Virus record (IMG/VR): IMGVR_UViG_3300047563_000187
Span: 1-64,000 of that record
Source of the DNA: a virus
Reading direction: 5' to 3' (one strand)
Length of the DNA stretch: 64,000 nucleotides
How positions within the stretch are numbered: the first letter of the stretch is position 1; every line of letters starts with the position of its first letter. Below are positions 55,169 to 64,000 of this stretch, piece by piece. The position numbers were made by a program, and so were the translations under genes. The notes under the pieces are model-generated. The model was not told the DNA's origin. It was given only the letters and a program-made list of their open reading frames with translations, and ran no database searches.

Positions 55169-56521
55169 TTAGATCTCATCTACGTCGATGACTGCACCGT
55201 CATCAGCGGTCTTGCTGGCCGCCTTCTGAGTACCCTGAGGAGTACCACGGATAGGACCAGGGTTAGCACGGCTCTTCATGCGAAGGATTGCTTCGGCATC
55301 TGCAGAGCTCACGTAGCTTCCACCAATGATTTGAGCTGAAGAATCTCCCGTGCCACCGCCAGTAATCAACAGACCGTTATCGATGAACGAGCCGATCTTA
55401 TCTGCGATAGACTCTGGGAAGTTCACCAGATCACCTGCCCAGTCCTGGAAGTAGTCAACAGTGCTCTCTGCATACTCGATCGCGTTGGTCACCGAGCTGA
55501 TTGCACCTAAGACTTCATCCACAGCACCTTCTACGGCACCTAGATACGCATCGACTTCGTATGTGAAGTTTCGTACGTAGTCTACAACACCGTTGATCTC
55601 ATCGGCAATCTGCTTGAGCGGGTCAGTGATAACCGACAGCCAGCTGGAGAAGATGTTCGCCAATTCTTCCGGAGTAATCCCCAGGAGATCTTTCAGGTCA
55701 GGCAGAGAGTCAACCAAACGAGTGTATGTACCGCCAATCCCCAAGGTAGCAGTCTTATCCACACCAGACATCGTCACGGACGTACCGTTGATCCGAGCGG
55801 TTAGGTCTGCAGACTTCTTACGTGCCTGCGATTGCGTGTAGGTTGGGATTTGATTACGGGCACTCTCGAGGAATGTCTCGTTCTGGTAATCCTTCAGCTG
55901 TCCATCTTCACCCATGAAATAGGTGTCAGTGGAGCGGAAGATGACCTTCTTCGCGATGAACGACATGGAGAATCCCACGTCAGTATCACGAGCTGCGTTC
56001 TGGTTGATCTGCAAGGCACGAATAGAACCGAAGAAGGTCGCATTAGGCGTAGAGATCTGCACCAGAGCGAAGTTCTTGGCAGCCTTCGTACCGCGGATAT
56101 GGTTGTTGTACAGGGTGACGAAGCGGACGAACTGGTCGTTGTCTAGATCGTCGATCACTAAGCCTGATAGTTGTAGATCAACCGGGTTGTGACCGTAGAA
56201 GTACACTGACTCTCGCCCACCGAAGGTGTGGAAGACCTGGTGCTTCTCGGTCATGCTGTAGCCGATATCCGATACGAGGAAGTTGATGTAGCCACTCTCG
56301 CTGAACATCTGACGAAGAGCGTTAGCTTCGTGAGAAGGTGCTCCGGCGATGATCTTGCTGATATCGTCGTTAGTCAGATCCTTCGGCAGAGTCAGACGGA
56401 TGGTACATACTTCACCACGACGGGGATTGTTACGATCAACAGCATTGTAACGCGGACGGACGGTGAACAGACGTTCACCCTCCTGATTAATCCGGCGTGT
56501 ATCGTATTTGCCTTCAGCCAT
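55169..56521 (-). CDS. Tail structural protein
   Basis: 450 aa; an N-terminal beta-rich domain with 'HNPVDLQLSGLVIDDLDNDQFVRFVTLYNNHIRG' is reminiscent of hub-proximal tail proteins, followed by a helical segment (about 260-380) and disordered tail. Assignment from context. Confidence 0.5.
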   Translation of the reverse strand: MAEGKYDTRRINQEGERLFTVRPRYNAVDRNNPRRGEVCTIRLTLPKDLTNDDISKIIAGAPSHEANALRQMFSESGYINFLVSDIGYSMTEKHQVFHTFGGRESVYFYGHNPVDLQLSGLVIDDLDNDQFVRFVTLYNNHIRGTKAAKNFALVQISTPNATFFGSIRALQINQNAARDTDVGFSMSFIAKKVIFRSTDTYFMGEDGQLKDYQNETFLESARNQIPTYTQSQARKKSADLTARINGTSVTMSGVDKTATLGIGGTYTRLVDSLPDLKDLLGITPEELANIFSSWLSVITDPLKQIADEINGVVDYVRNFTYEVDAYLGAVEGAVDEVLGAISSVTNAIEYAESTVDYFQDWAGDLVNFPESIADKIGSFIDNGLLITGGGTGDSSAQIIGGSYVSSADAEAILRMKSRANPGPIRGTPQGTQKAASKTADDGAVIDVDEI

Positions 56522-56721
56522 TACTTCTTCCCTAGCGTAGTAATACGCATCACATTACCGCCCTCGAGAATCTCTCTTTGAGCGAAGATGCCCCCGAGTT
56601 GCAGGGGCATGAAGTTGGTGCCAGTGCCGGCGTTCTGTAAGCGGATCCCCTCAATAGAGGTCTGAACCCGCTGTTTGAACATCTCGGTCGGCGTCATGTT
56701 TTTCAGCTTGACGTTACTCAT
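56521..56721 (-). CDS. Small virion-region protein
   Basis: 66 aa, basic, no family recognised. Overlaps both neighbours by 1-4 nt (tightly coupled with the tape measure gene). Confidence 0.55.
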   Translation of the reverse strand: MSNVKLKNMTPTEMFKQRVQTSIEGIRLQNAGTGTNFMPLQLGGIFAQREILEGGNVMRITTLGKK

Positions 56722-59700
56722 TTTTGGATTGTCCCTCCTAGGCCTGGGTTTTTACCCACTGAAGAAGATGCCGGTGCCACAGTACCCTTGGACAGAGTCT
56801 TATCCAACTTATCCAGTGTTGTACTGAGTTTAGACATCACTTCAGAGTCAAAATTGGAACCCTTAGAGCCGCCTTGTGGGCGGTTTTCGCGAAGCTCTTG
56901 GGTAAGATTCTCCATCGCCTTAGCTGCACGACCGATACCTTCACCGGACGAGTTGATAGCCTTAGTGGCATCAGCAAAATCCTTGATGAAGTGCAGATCC
57001 ATACCGCCTAAAGCTTTGACGTCATCGCTAATACGCTTATTGACCTCTCCCATCTGCTCTTGAGCATGGCCTTCAGCTCGAGATTTAGTTACCCAAGCCT
57101 CTAGGCCGCCATCACCTGCGACTCCATGAGTGGTGGCGGATAATCTCTCGGCTGCGATTTGCATCTTCCCATCGCCAGTTTCTAGAGCTGCTTGTACTGC
57201 AATGTCCTTCAGCACCTCCCCATCAGCTGTTTCGGTCAACTGGTCGAGGTTATATTTGAACTTCTTGCGGATAGAGCCAAGGCTCATACTGGTAATGCCT
57301 GCGGCTCCTCGCTTGAGGTTAGCGTCGAACTCTTCTGAGGAGATGCCAGACAAAGCTGCAACCTTACGGGCCTCTTCGACCTTAGTCTTCTCAGCATCCG
57401 ACAGCTTATCTAGCGAAGTACCTGATTTGATCTTGTTGGCGATAGTACCCATATCAGTACTGCCGATACGGTCAAACATCAGGTTCACAATCTCATCGCT
57501 GGAGTGATCCTTAGACATCTTGTAGGCTTCGGTTAGGATATCCCGACCGTGGCTCTCCATAGCCCCTTGGACTACAGAGTCATCCCCAGACCAGTTGTTC
57601 CAAGCGGTCCAGTTGTCATCCACTAATTTGGCCTTCAGAGCCTTATCTGTAGCTGCCTTCATAGACTTCAGATCGATGTTCTTCTCGATAGACAGCTTGG
57701 AGTTGTCTCGCAGCAAGCGAACGTATCTAGCCGCTGCTTCCCGATCAGTTTCGTCATCGAAGCGAGAGTATAGAGCACCCTTAGCCTTCTTATTGGCAGT
57801 CATCAGGGTATCTACACCCTTCTCCCAATCCTTCTCCTTGCCGGTCAGCAAGTCTTTGATGGTCTGGGCTTCTCCATATAGCTCGCTATCTTCGTCTACG
57901 TTAAGCATACGACCAATGGCGCCTAAGGTCTCATCATGACGGCCATCTAGGACCAGTCTGCTGTTACCAGAAGGCGTGATCAGGTTGAAGCCGGTTTGTA
58001 GACGCATGCGGTCGATGGTCTTCTTACCGTCAGGCCCTTCCTTGAAGGTGTAGTTCCAAGCATCACCTTCTGCCTGCAAGCCTTGAGCTCTGGCTTGAAT
58101 CAGATTCCACGCATCCTGGAAGTTAGCCTTGAAGCCAGTGATACCGGCCATCATATTGTTGGCACCGCGGTCCATGCTGCGGCCTAGTTCGCGGGTATCG
58201 GCAATCAGAGTACCTACTCCTGGCATGTTGGTAAACAGGCCAGTCATTCCGTTTTGGTTAAGCTGCTGCATCATGGTACGGGTAGCACCAGACTGAGCTG
58301 CCTCACGGGCACGTTCTTGATAAGTAGGATCTTGTACGGCCTTCCAGTTTTCCAAGGTCGCACGGATTTCTTCATCGCCAAGCCCCATGGACTTCATGAT
58401 GATAGGTAGGGAACGCTGAGGATCCTTGATGTTACCTTTCTCGTCCAGGAAGTAGTTGCCAAACTGGGACATCATCTGCTTAACAGATTTGACCTCAGCA
58501 TCGATCTTACCAGTGCTAGCCAGCTGCTCAGATAGACGAGCCTTGCCGTTCACGATCATATCACCCATCATGGCAAACGGATCTTGGGCAAACTGATTAC
58601 CGAACTTCGACATAGTCTCAACTAGGTTAGCACCCATAGGCATGCCTGCATGAAGACCCATCATGTTAGCCTGGCTGCCAGTTAACTTCAGGAACGCCTG
58701 CATGGAGTTCTGAGTTGCACCCTCTACGCCTCCCAGCATTGCCAGGTTTTCAGTAGAGATGATGCCTGCCTTGTAAGCATTAGCAAAGCCTGCATGCGTA
58801 CCGATGGCTGCCTTTTGGCCCAGAACAGGCAGAAGCCCTTGACTCTGGAACATCAGCTGACCTTGGTTACCCACGGTGTTCATCAGCTGCTCTACCGCTA
58901 CGCCGGACATAGCGGAAGATACGCCGATGCTCTGCATAGTACGACGTGCAGCAGCCGGATCAGTGATGCCAGCGGCCTTCAGGCGACCCATGTACTCAAT
59001 AGCTGTCTTCACGGAATCCGTATTGGCTACGGCCATGATCAACTTAACGGTGTCAGCCATGTTGGCCACACGCTTCTTCATATCGTCAACGTTCATGTTG
59101 CCGATATCATTCAAGAGGCCTTGCTGCATTGCGTAGTCAGCCATGATGCCCATATCTTCACGCTTGAACGCAAGATCATTGGTACCAGACTGAGTGAATG
59201 CTTCTGCCAACTTAGCTGCATGTACTGCAGAAATACCATATCCACCGCCTACAGCCCCTGCTCCGCCACCTACGAAGGTGTTAGCAGTGTTAGACAGCAT
59301 GGCGTCTTCGTTACGGCGAAGGGAGATATACGGGTCTGCTACGTATCTGTTGGCTACAGTTGCTGCTGCTTGAGCTGCTAACAGTGGAACTGCAATGCCA
59401 CCTACGGCTGAACCGATAGTTGCACCTACTGCTCCCATGCCGCCAGCAATCGCACCAGAACCAGCAAAGCCTAACCCTTTAGCACCCATGTTGATAAGGC
59501 CGCCAGCTCCACGGAAGACGTTCTTACCAAATCCTGCACCAATACGAGCACCTAGGCTTTGCTTAGCCTTAGTGGCCATTGCGGCACGAGCTGCGGCCAT
59601 ACCGGCAGTATGCCCCTTGGCCTGGAAGAAGCCTTGACGCATGTACTCGGTAGCCCCATAGAAGCCTTTAGCCAATGGGTTAGCTGAACGAACTTGGCGG

Positions 59701-60032
59701 TTGAAAACCTTGTTGGCAGCCCACCACGCAGCAAGTGGAGTACCCCACTTAGTAACACCATCTACCAAACCATCCCAGTGGGTGTCGTCAACCTGCTTAC
59801 TCAAAGCATAGCTATGAGTTAGCGGATCTGACGCGAAGGTAGTAGTGTCACGAAGAGGGAGAACCGACTCGGCGAAGGCCGCCGAGTACGGGTATTCCAT
59901 TGCATACGGGTTATATGGGTCTTGCTCGAAACTGTATGCTGGTCTGAAGTTGGACATGTATGCCGGCGTGGTGTACGCCGGGTTAATGCCGAAGCCATCA
60001 TACGTTGTGATTGGAGTTTGGAATTGATCCAT
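56718..60032 (-). CDS. Tail tape measure protein
   Basis: 1104 aa, the longest product here. Gly/Ala-rich hydrophobic segments (about 150-235), long helical stretches with heptad features, and location just after the frameshifting chaperone genes are typical of tape measures, whose length sets tail length. Pro/Tyr-rich N-terminus and low-complexity C-terminus. Confidence 0.82.
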   Translation of the reverse strand: MDQFQTPITTYDGFGINPAYTTPAYMSNFRPAYSFEQDPYNPYAMEYPYSAAFAESVLPLRDTTTFASDPLTHSYALSKQVDDTHWDGLVDGVTKWGTPLAAWWAANKVFNRQVRSANPLAKGFYGATEYMRQGFFQAKGHTAGMAAARAAMATKAKQSLGARIGAGFGKNVFRGAGGLINMGAKGLGFAGSGAIAGGMGAVGATIGSAVGGIAVPLLAAQAAATVANRYVADPYISLRRNEDAMLSNTANTFVGGGAGAVGGGYGISAVHAAKLAEAFTQSGTNDLAFKREDMGIMADYAMQQGLLNDIGNMNVDDMKKRVANMADTVKLIMAVANTDSVKTAIEYMGRLKAAGITDPAAARRTMQSIGVSSAMSGVAVEQLMNTVGNQGQLMFQSQGLLPVLGQKAAIGTHAGFANAYKAGIISTENLAMLGGVEGATQNSMQAFLKLTGSQANMMGLHAGMPMGANLVETMSKFGNQFAQDPFAMMGDMIVNGKARLSEQLASTGKIDAEVKSVKQMMSQFGNYFLDEKGNIKDPQRSLPIIMKSMGLGDEEIRATLENWKAVQDPTYQERAREAAQSGATRTMMQQLNQNGMTGLFTNMPGVGTLIADTRELGRSMDRGANNMMAGITGFKANFQDAWNLIQARAQGLQAEGDAWNYTFKEGPDGKKTIDRMRLQTGFNLITPSGNSRLVLDGRHDETLGAIGRMLNVDEDSELYGEAQTIKDLLTGKEKDWEKGVDTLMTANKKAKGALYSRFDDETDREAAARYVRLLRDNSKLSIEKNIDLKSMKAATDKALKAKLVDDNWTAWNNWSGDDSVVQGAMESHGRDILTEAYKMSKDHSSDEIVNLMFDRIGSTDMGTIANKIKSGTSLDKLSDAEKTKVEEARKVAALSGISSEEFDANLKRGAAGITSMSLGSIRKKFKYNLDQLTETADGEVLKDIAVQAALETGDGKMQIAAERLSATTHGVAGDGGLEAWVTKSRAEGHAQEQMGEVNKRISDDVKALGGMDLHFIKDFADATKAINSSGEGIGRAAKAMENLTQELRENRPQGGSKGSNFDSEVMSKLSTTLDKLDKTLSKGTVAPASSSVGKNPGLGGTIQK

Positions 60033-60400
60033 TACAGTAACCCTTCTAATCCGCTTACGGCCACACGTTCGTTGCCGTTTCCGTCTCTTTCCACATGAAC
60101 TTCAGGAGAAAGATTTCGTACCACCTGTTCGTAGTACTCCAACATCTCTTGATGTTTGTCCTGTTTCTTCTTACCGAGGTACCAGAGGTCTTCGGTATAC
60201 TGCTGCAAGAGACTACGCGAACTCTTAGGATCACCGAGGGAAGCTACCATCATAGCCGTGAGCTTCCGGGACTCTCTAAGCTTTCGCTCGGATAAGAAGG
60301 CCCGGAAGGTCGTATCCCTAATAGAGCCCATGCGTCCCGGGTTGATTCCATCTAGATAGAGCTCAACCCGGAATTTGGCCCACGGCTCTTTTAGAAATTT
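60032..60400 (-). CDS. Tail assembly chaperone, -1 frameshift extension
   Basis: This frame is open from the slippery heptamer AAATTTC (60400-60394) to 60032 with no stop. Translation by -1 slippage on A-AAT-TTC, one codon before the TAA of the upstream frame, would append about 120 residues (21 + 99) to the chaperone and yield a ~306-aa G-T-type fusion. An internal ATG (60331) lacks a good ribosome site. Overlaps the tape measure start by one base. Confidence 0.75.
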   Translation of the reverse strand, partial: KFLKEPWAKFRVELYLDGINPGRMGSIRDTTFRAFLSERKLRESRKLTAMMVASLGDPKSSRSLLQQYTEDLWYLGKKKQDKHQEMLEYYEQVVRNLSPEVHVERDGNGNERVAVSGLEGLL

Positions 60401-60951
60401 TCCTGGCCGTACTGGACAGCTGCCATGACCTTCGCATCGAACTTGCCGAGAGCGTCGGACAGGACTACTACAGTCTGGCTCGGCAGGTCAGATACGACCT
60501 TATAGCGATCCTTAACCTTCATGTCACGGTAGTCTTCACCGTTCCACTCAGCCAGGGAATACGCCAAGGTCAGCAGGCTTGATTGGTTCTGGTAAGCCAG
60601 CAGGGTCTCGAACTTCATAGCGTCGAGACGGCTGCTGATAGTCAGATCCTCTGCGGCAGAGCGAGTTTGGAATACGGCATGGTACTTACGGCCGATCTGA
60701 ACACGTTCTTCGTACTTGCCTTCGAACAGCAGAGTATCGAAGATGTTCAGCATTTCCAGCTTCTCTTCTTCAGTAGGGCCTGCCGGCTCTTCAGTCTCCG
60801 CATCCTCTTTCAGGGCAAGCTCCGCCGGCTTGTCAGCCTCTTTCTCCTTCGGCTTCGAAGGCTCTTGTTCATCAAACAGAGCGGCGGTTTGGTCTTCCTC
60901 ACCGAGTACGAAGTCGGGTTGGTCAATAAAAAGTTCTTGAGTCTCTTGCAT
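60391..60951 (-). CDS. Tail assembly chaperone
   Basis: 186 aa. Acidic disordered N-terminus (about 15-60), then a helical domain ('IFDTLLFEGKYEERVQIGRKYHAVFQTRSAAEDLTI', 'LLTLAYSLAEWNGEDY') of the kind seen in chaperones upstream of tape measure genes. The last sense codons read GAA-AAT-TTC before TAA, containing a canonical -1 slippery site. Confidence 0.75.
   Translation of the reverse strand: MQETQELFIDQPDFVLGEEDQTAALFDEQEPSKPKEKEADKPAELALKEDAETEEPAGPTEEEKLEMLNIFDTLLFEGKYEERVQIGRKYHAVFQTRSAAEDLTISSRLDAMKFETLLAYQNQSSLLTLAYSLAEWNGEDYRDMKVKDRYKVVSDLPSQTVVVLSDALGKFDAKVMAAVQYGQENF
60394..60400 (-). promoter_or_regulatory. Programmed -1 ribosomal frameshift site (AAATTTC)
   Basis: X-XXY-YYZ heptamer A-AAT-TTC in the correct zero-frame register, directly followed by the TAA stop. 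The -1 frame stays open into the downstream ORF, 23 codons before its first ATG. Confidence 0.8.
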
Positions 60952-60980
60952 AATTGCCTCACGGTATCCATTAGTTTAGG

Positions 60981-62612
60981 TCACTCAGTGTAGGTGAAAT
61001 CGCCTGTCAGGTACTGGTATCCCACGTTCCCGAACACGACCGCATGCATCCAATCGTCCGGCTCATCCGGGTGGTGACGGTACACACGTTTACCTACCAT
61101 CGTCTCCTCTTCGAAGACGCTCAGGGCATCTTTCCAGTAGCCTTCGGTCAGCTCCCAGGACGGGCACATGAAACGATCGGCACCAAGACGCCACTTCATC
61201 ATTACGTTGTCGATTGCTTGAGTACGGTCTGCAGCCAGGAATTGGCCGTTAGAGTCCCAACGCAGTCGCTTACCAGCCGACACGTACTGTACCATGATAA
61301 CCTTATCATGACCCAGTTCTTTCTGCATCAGCTGACCTTGAAGAACACCGACCCCGCGGTCGGAAGCTACCATGCTGGCGTTCCAGCGACGTGCGATTTC
61401 ACATACGCTGGCGACTTGATCAAGAATGTGGATTCCCTGCATCTTCCGAGACTCCAGCAGGTAGCACTTGCCATTATAGTCGTATCCGAGCACAACTGCG
61501 ACTGTATATGACTTCTCACTACCGGTAACCGACCAGTCCACACCAACGACAGTTGTCTGGATGGTTGGCAGGATAGCCTTGCTGACTTCATCAAGCGGCT
61601 CACCTTTAGCTAGTGCCAGGCCGGGCCATTGCTTCCAGGTATCTACGCAGCACTTCAGAGCTTCACTCATGGACAGGGACTTACCTGACAAGTCTGTAGC
61701 AAGCCCGAACACTTCGTTCGCCAGAGTAGCTGGGGTGTACAGACCGCCTTCCTGTGCGGAGATCACTTTGTCATACAGACGCGGCCAACGCTTAGGAACA
61801 CAGTTAGCACCGATAACAAGCTGCGGCAGGTGGAAACCTACGACCTTCTTGATGGTTGGTCTAGTAGATACCCAAGTACCCTTGTTCACGTCGATGAACT
61901 TACCGCACTTAACGCAAGTAGGGCCATCTGGGTGAGAGCAGATCTTAACGCATGTGTCATAGTCGCCCGGGATGTTCCAATGGTTGCAGTGAGTGCACTT
62001 CATGGCCCATTCAAGTTGGTTACTACGAAGCCAAAGCTGCTCGAGAGTGTTCGAGACTGACTTACTGGTGCCGGCCATAACTTTGAAGCCATGGTCAGAG
62101 GCGTTAAGGATTTCGAAGATTGGTGGTAGGGCATCGAAGGAGATGTCCTGTACTTCGTCTACAGTCAGAAGGTCCGCCATGATACCACGAATACGGTCCG
62201 CATCAGATTCAGTCTGAGCGTAGGACAGGTAAATCGTGGAGCCGTTGGAGAAGCTCTTTTCGTAAACGTTACGGGAAGTACCGGTGGAGCGGAAGTACTT
62301 CTTCACCAAAGGGCTGTCCATGAAGCTATCCAGATAGGCGTTCGAGAAACGCTTGGCCTGAATCTGGAATGGTGCAATGTACAGCGAGTTGAAGTACGGC
62401 AACGCAATACTCTTAGACACCAAGCGGCCACCGAGAGATACGGACTTACCGATCTGACGGCCAGCCTTGAACACCATCAACTCCGGGTCGATGTCATAGA
62501 TCGCCCGGAAGGGTTCGTACTGGTCGAATCGTAGCGGATATCCCTTCAGCTCCAGCAGGGATGCTGCTAGCTGTGAGGCCGTGGCGATACGAACGCTTTT
62601 CTGTTTAATCAT
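60981..62612 (-). CDS. terL: Terminase large subunit
   Basis: 543 aa. ATPase Walker A 'AGRQIGKS' (about 50-57) and Walker B 'LLTVDEVQDI' (about 147-156). A zinc-finger-like insert has 'CTHCNHW' and 'CVKCGKF' (about 206-238). Nuclease acidic residues in 'VVGVDWSV' (about 358-365) and 'VASDRGVG' (about 410-417), and a C-terminal Asp pair 'DEPDDWMHA'. Motor and nuclease for DNA packaging. First gene of the leftward virion unit. Confidence 0.93.
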   Translation of the reverse strand: MIKQKSVRIATASQLAASLLELKGYPLRFDQYEPFRAIYDIDPELMVFKAGRQIGKSVSLGGRLVSKSIALPYFNSLYIAPFQIQAKRFSNAYLDSFMDSPLVKKYFRSTGTSRNVYEKSFSNGSTIYLSYAQTESDADRIRGIMADLLTVDEVQDISFDALPPIFEILNASDHGFKVMAGTSKSVSNTLEQLWLRSNQLEWAMKCTHCNHWNIPGDYDTCVKICSHPDGPTCVKCGKFIDVNKGTWVSTRPTIKKVVGFHLPQLVIGANCVPKRWPRLYDKVISAQEGGLYTPATLANEVFGLATDLSGKSLSMSEALKCCVDTWKQWPGLALAKGEPLDEVSKAILPTIQTTVVGVDWSVTGSEKSYTVAVVLGYDYNGKCYLLESRKMQGIHILDQVASVCEIARRWNASMVASDRGVGVLQGQLMQKELGHDKVIMVQYVSAGKRLRWDSNGQFLAADRTQAIDNVMMKWRLGADRFMCPSWELTEGYWKDALSVFEEETMVGKRVYRHHPDEPDDWMHAVVFGNVGYQYLTGDFTYTE

Positions 62613-62792
62613 TAGGGTTCTCCTTGATTACTGATTATAGTTTAAATCCAGAGATTTCGTTATAGTCATAGCTAAAAATAGATTGGATAAAGTTTCAACA
62701 TTTTGAAAACCCCTGGTATAATAACTGTGTAGGCAAGTACGCTACGCTTACACATTTACCGAACCCAAATCATATCTTTTAGGAGAAATGCC
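62613..62792. promoter_or_regulatory. Divergent promoter region between terL and the rightward unit
   Basis: Minus strand: a TATAAT hexamer (62639-62634) and AAGGAGAA upstream of terL. Plus strand: GGTATAATAA (62715) preceded by the hairpin-forming TTTCAA-CATT-TTGAAA (62692-62707), a possible operator. AT-richer than its surroundings. Confidence 0.55.
62715..62724 (+). promoter_or_regulatory. GGTATAATAA promoter-like element
   Basis: Variant with a perfect TATAAT, followed by CTGTGTAGG. TTCAACATTT upstream at the same spacing as in the element at 28935. Confidence 0.7.
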
Positions 62793-63173
62793 ATGTCTAT
62801 TACCTCTACCGTAGTTAAGATCCAAGGCCAAGCCGATGTAACCCTGCCGCTGGTTCTGACCGCTCAGGAAGTCATCGCCCAGATGACCAGCCAGGATCTG
62901 AACGGTATGAACAACAGCACTTCCGAGTCCGGCTCCGTGCGTACCATCACCTTCACCAAGCGTACCGGTACCAAGGGCGCCGAGATCACCAGCACCGTGC
63001 TGAAGATCGAAGGCTACTCCGACGTGACCCTGCCGATGGCCCTGACCCTGGAGTCTGCTCGTGAGCAGTACCGCTCCGTGGATCTGTCCGGCTACAACGC
63101 CAACGTGACCGAAGACGGCTCTGTCCGTACTCTGTCCTTCACCAAGCGTACTGGTACCAAAGGTAACGATTAA
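62793..63173 (+). CDS. Small protein of two tandem repeats
   Basis: 126 aa made of two ~60-residue copies: both start 'ITSTV(V/L)KI(Q/E)G', continue 'DVTLP(L/M)(V/A)LT', and end 'GSVRT(I/L)(T/S)FTKRTGTKG'. GC-rich codons and a strong promoter suggest high expression. Could be a capsid decoration or DNA-associated protein, but no family is recognised. AGGAGA ribosome site; terminator follows. Confidence 0.65.
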   Translation: MSITSTVVKIQGQADVTLPLVLTAQEVIAQMTSQDLNGMNNSTSESGSVRTITFTKRTGTKGAEITSTVLKIEGYSDVTLPMALTLESAREQYRSVDLSGYNANVTEDGSVRTLSFTKRTGTKGND

Positions 63174-63197
63174 GTTACCTCTGGCCGGTGCCAAAAA

Positions 63198-63230
63198 CGG
63201 GGAGCCTTCGGGCTCCCTATTTTTTTAGTC
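63198..63230 (+). terminator. Rho-independent terminator
   Basis: GGGAGCC-TTC-GGGCTCCC followed by TATTTTTTT. Confidence 0.9.
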
Positions 63231-63247
63231 TCTGCAGAGAGGTTTCT

Positions 63248-64000
63248 ATGTACTTCTGCTATACGAAAGAGTTTGATATTAGCAGAGCAAGAGCTAACGG
63301 AGTTCCTCGGATCAGCAGCGTATCTCTGGCTACCTTCGGCAGCTGGCAGGTATCTCGCACCCCATCCCCAGAGCACTACGGATTCATCAACTCGCCATCA
63401 CTTGAAGAAGGTCTTAAAGACTTCCTCAATTATGGCTTTGAGGAACTTCGTAAGGTTGAGTTCACAGACTTAGCCGACGGGGAAGTAGAGAACTTCCAAC
63501 GGATGATTGCGATTGACATCCAGAACATCTGTAAGGAGTTCTTACAACAGTCTGATGATAGCGGTTGTTTTTCAATAATCAACGTGATTCAGACGGCACT
63601 GAACGACCTGTACGAAAAACTTGGAGTATCCAGCGGGCCATTCATCATCTCACACCCTCCGGTAACTACTGGAGCCCTGCGAGATTTGGTTCGTGGAATT
63701 ATCTCCAACGCATCTACTGGTATGCGTAAGTTCTTTCCTCCGCGTATTGCGTCGGAAACTACCATGCAGACCTGCCGTCCAATGATCAACACGCATCGCT
63801 TCGAGAGCTCAGAAGGATTTCAGCATTCCATCATCAAATCGCTGCGTCATGGCCCTACTTTGGAAGCCTTAGAATATGTCGGTGAAGATGATGTAATCTC
63901 GCTGAACGGGTTCGAAATCGATCTCGATGATACTCCGCTGACTCGCCGATATGTGCGGTTCATCCAGCATTTGGCACATAAATACTCCCCGTATCGCCTG
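63248..64000 (+). CDS. Hypothetical protein, cut by the window end
   Basis: 251 residues are visible and the frame is open to the last base. AGAGAGG precedes the ATG. Soluble, mixed alpha/beta, no family recognised. Confidence 0.65.
   Translation, partial: MYFCYTKEFDISRARANGVPRISSVSLATFGSWQVSRTPSPEHYGFINSPSLEEGLKDFLNYGFEELRKVEFTDLADGEVENFQRMIAIDIQNICKEFLQQSDDSGCFSIINVIQTALNDLYEKLGVSSGPFIISHPPVTTGALRDLVRGIISNASTGMRKFFPPRIASETTMQTCRPMINTHRFESSEGFQHSIIKSLRHGPTLEALEYVGEDDVISLNGFEIDLDDTPLTRRYVRFIQHLAHKYSPYRL

Noticed and set aside
1-64000. Prophage or integration signature
   Set aside because: No integrase, excisionase, CI-like repressor or attachment-site repeat was noticed; the KilA-N-like gene alone does not indicate lysogeny.

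Overview
The window is a 64 kb piece of a large tailed-phage genome, about 50% GC by eye and without rRNA or chromosomal housekeeping operons. A baseplate J-like protein, a gp25-like wedge protein and a tape measure protein point to a contractile-tailed, strictly lytic phage; no integrase or CI-like repressor is visible. A lipoprotein lipobox, a holin/M15-peptidase lysis pair and a phage-borne ArfA (a family known from beta- and gammaproteobacteria) suggest a Gram-negative, probably gammaproteobacterial, host.

Positions 1-43.8 kb are read rightward. They hold about 80 mostly short, tightly packed or overlapping genes, 14 clear tRNA genes plus one aberrant tRNA-Trp-like gene, and many small hairpin terminators. 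A motif GGTATAAGTA occurs 12 times exactly (11 on +, 1 on -), with several close variants; it looks like a dedicated promoter class. Contents in order: an ADP-ribose macrodomain protein (0.05 kb); a family of basic proteins with a shared N-terminal tag, two with an ADP-ribosyltransferase-like core (4-6.1 kb); an Acb2-type anti-CBASS protein (6.4 kb); tRNA clusters; many small unknown proteins (7.9-13.6 kb); TerB-like protein (13.9 kb); RNA ligase (15.5 kb); dihydrofolate reductase (20 kb); four paralogous single-pass membrane proteins followed by ArfA, a YqeY-like protein and an SPFH/band-7 protein (22.4-25.7 kb); a SpoT/MESH1-like HD hydrolase and a Ro60/TROVE protein followed by a ~510-nt structured noncoding transcript (26.7-29.5 kb); a RuvC-like nuclease; an iteron-like AT-rich region (30.5-30.8 kb); and nucleotide metabolism (HD nucleotidase, NrdA, NrdD, NrdB, dNMP kinase; 30.9-42.9 kb).

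Positions 43.8-62.6 kb are read leftward and hold virion and lysis genes. In transcription order these are terminase large subunit, tail assembly chaperone with a canonical -1 frameshift site, tape measure, tail/baseplate hub with C-terminal lysozyme, a sigma-70-like factor, gp25-like and J-like baseplate proteins, further baseplate proteins, holin and endolysin. The two transcription units converge on a bidirectional terminator near 43.86 kb. From 62.7 kb transcription is rightward again (a duplicated-domain small protein, and a gene running off the end).

Together the rightward region looks like a host-takeover and metabolism module: NAD-linked modification (ADP-ribosyltransferases and macrodomain), cyclic-nucleotide defence evasion (Acb2), alarmone removal (MESH1-like), translation maintenance (tRNAs, RNA ligase, ArfA, YqeY-like), RNA quality control (Ro plus a candidate partner RNA) and dNTP supply. 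Functions are inferred from recognisable family motifs in the translated sequence; no database search was run.
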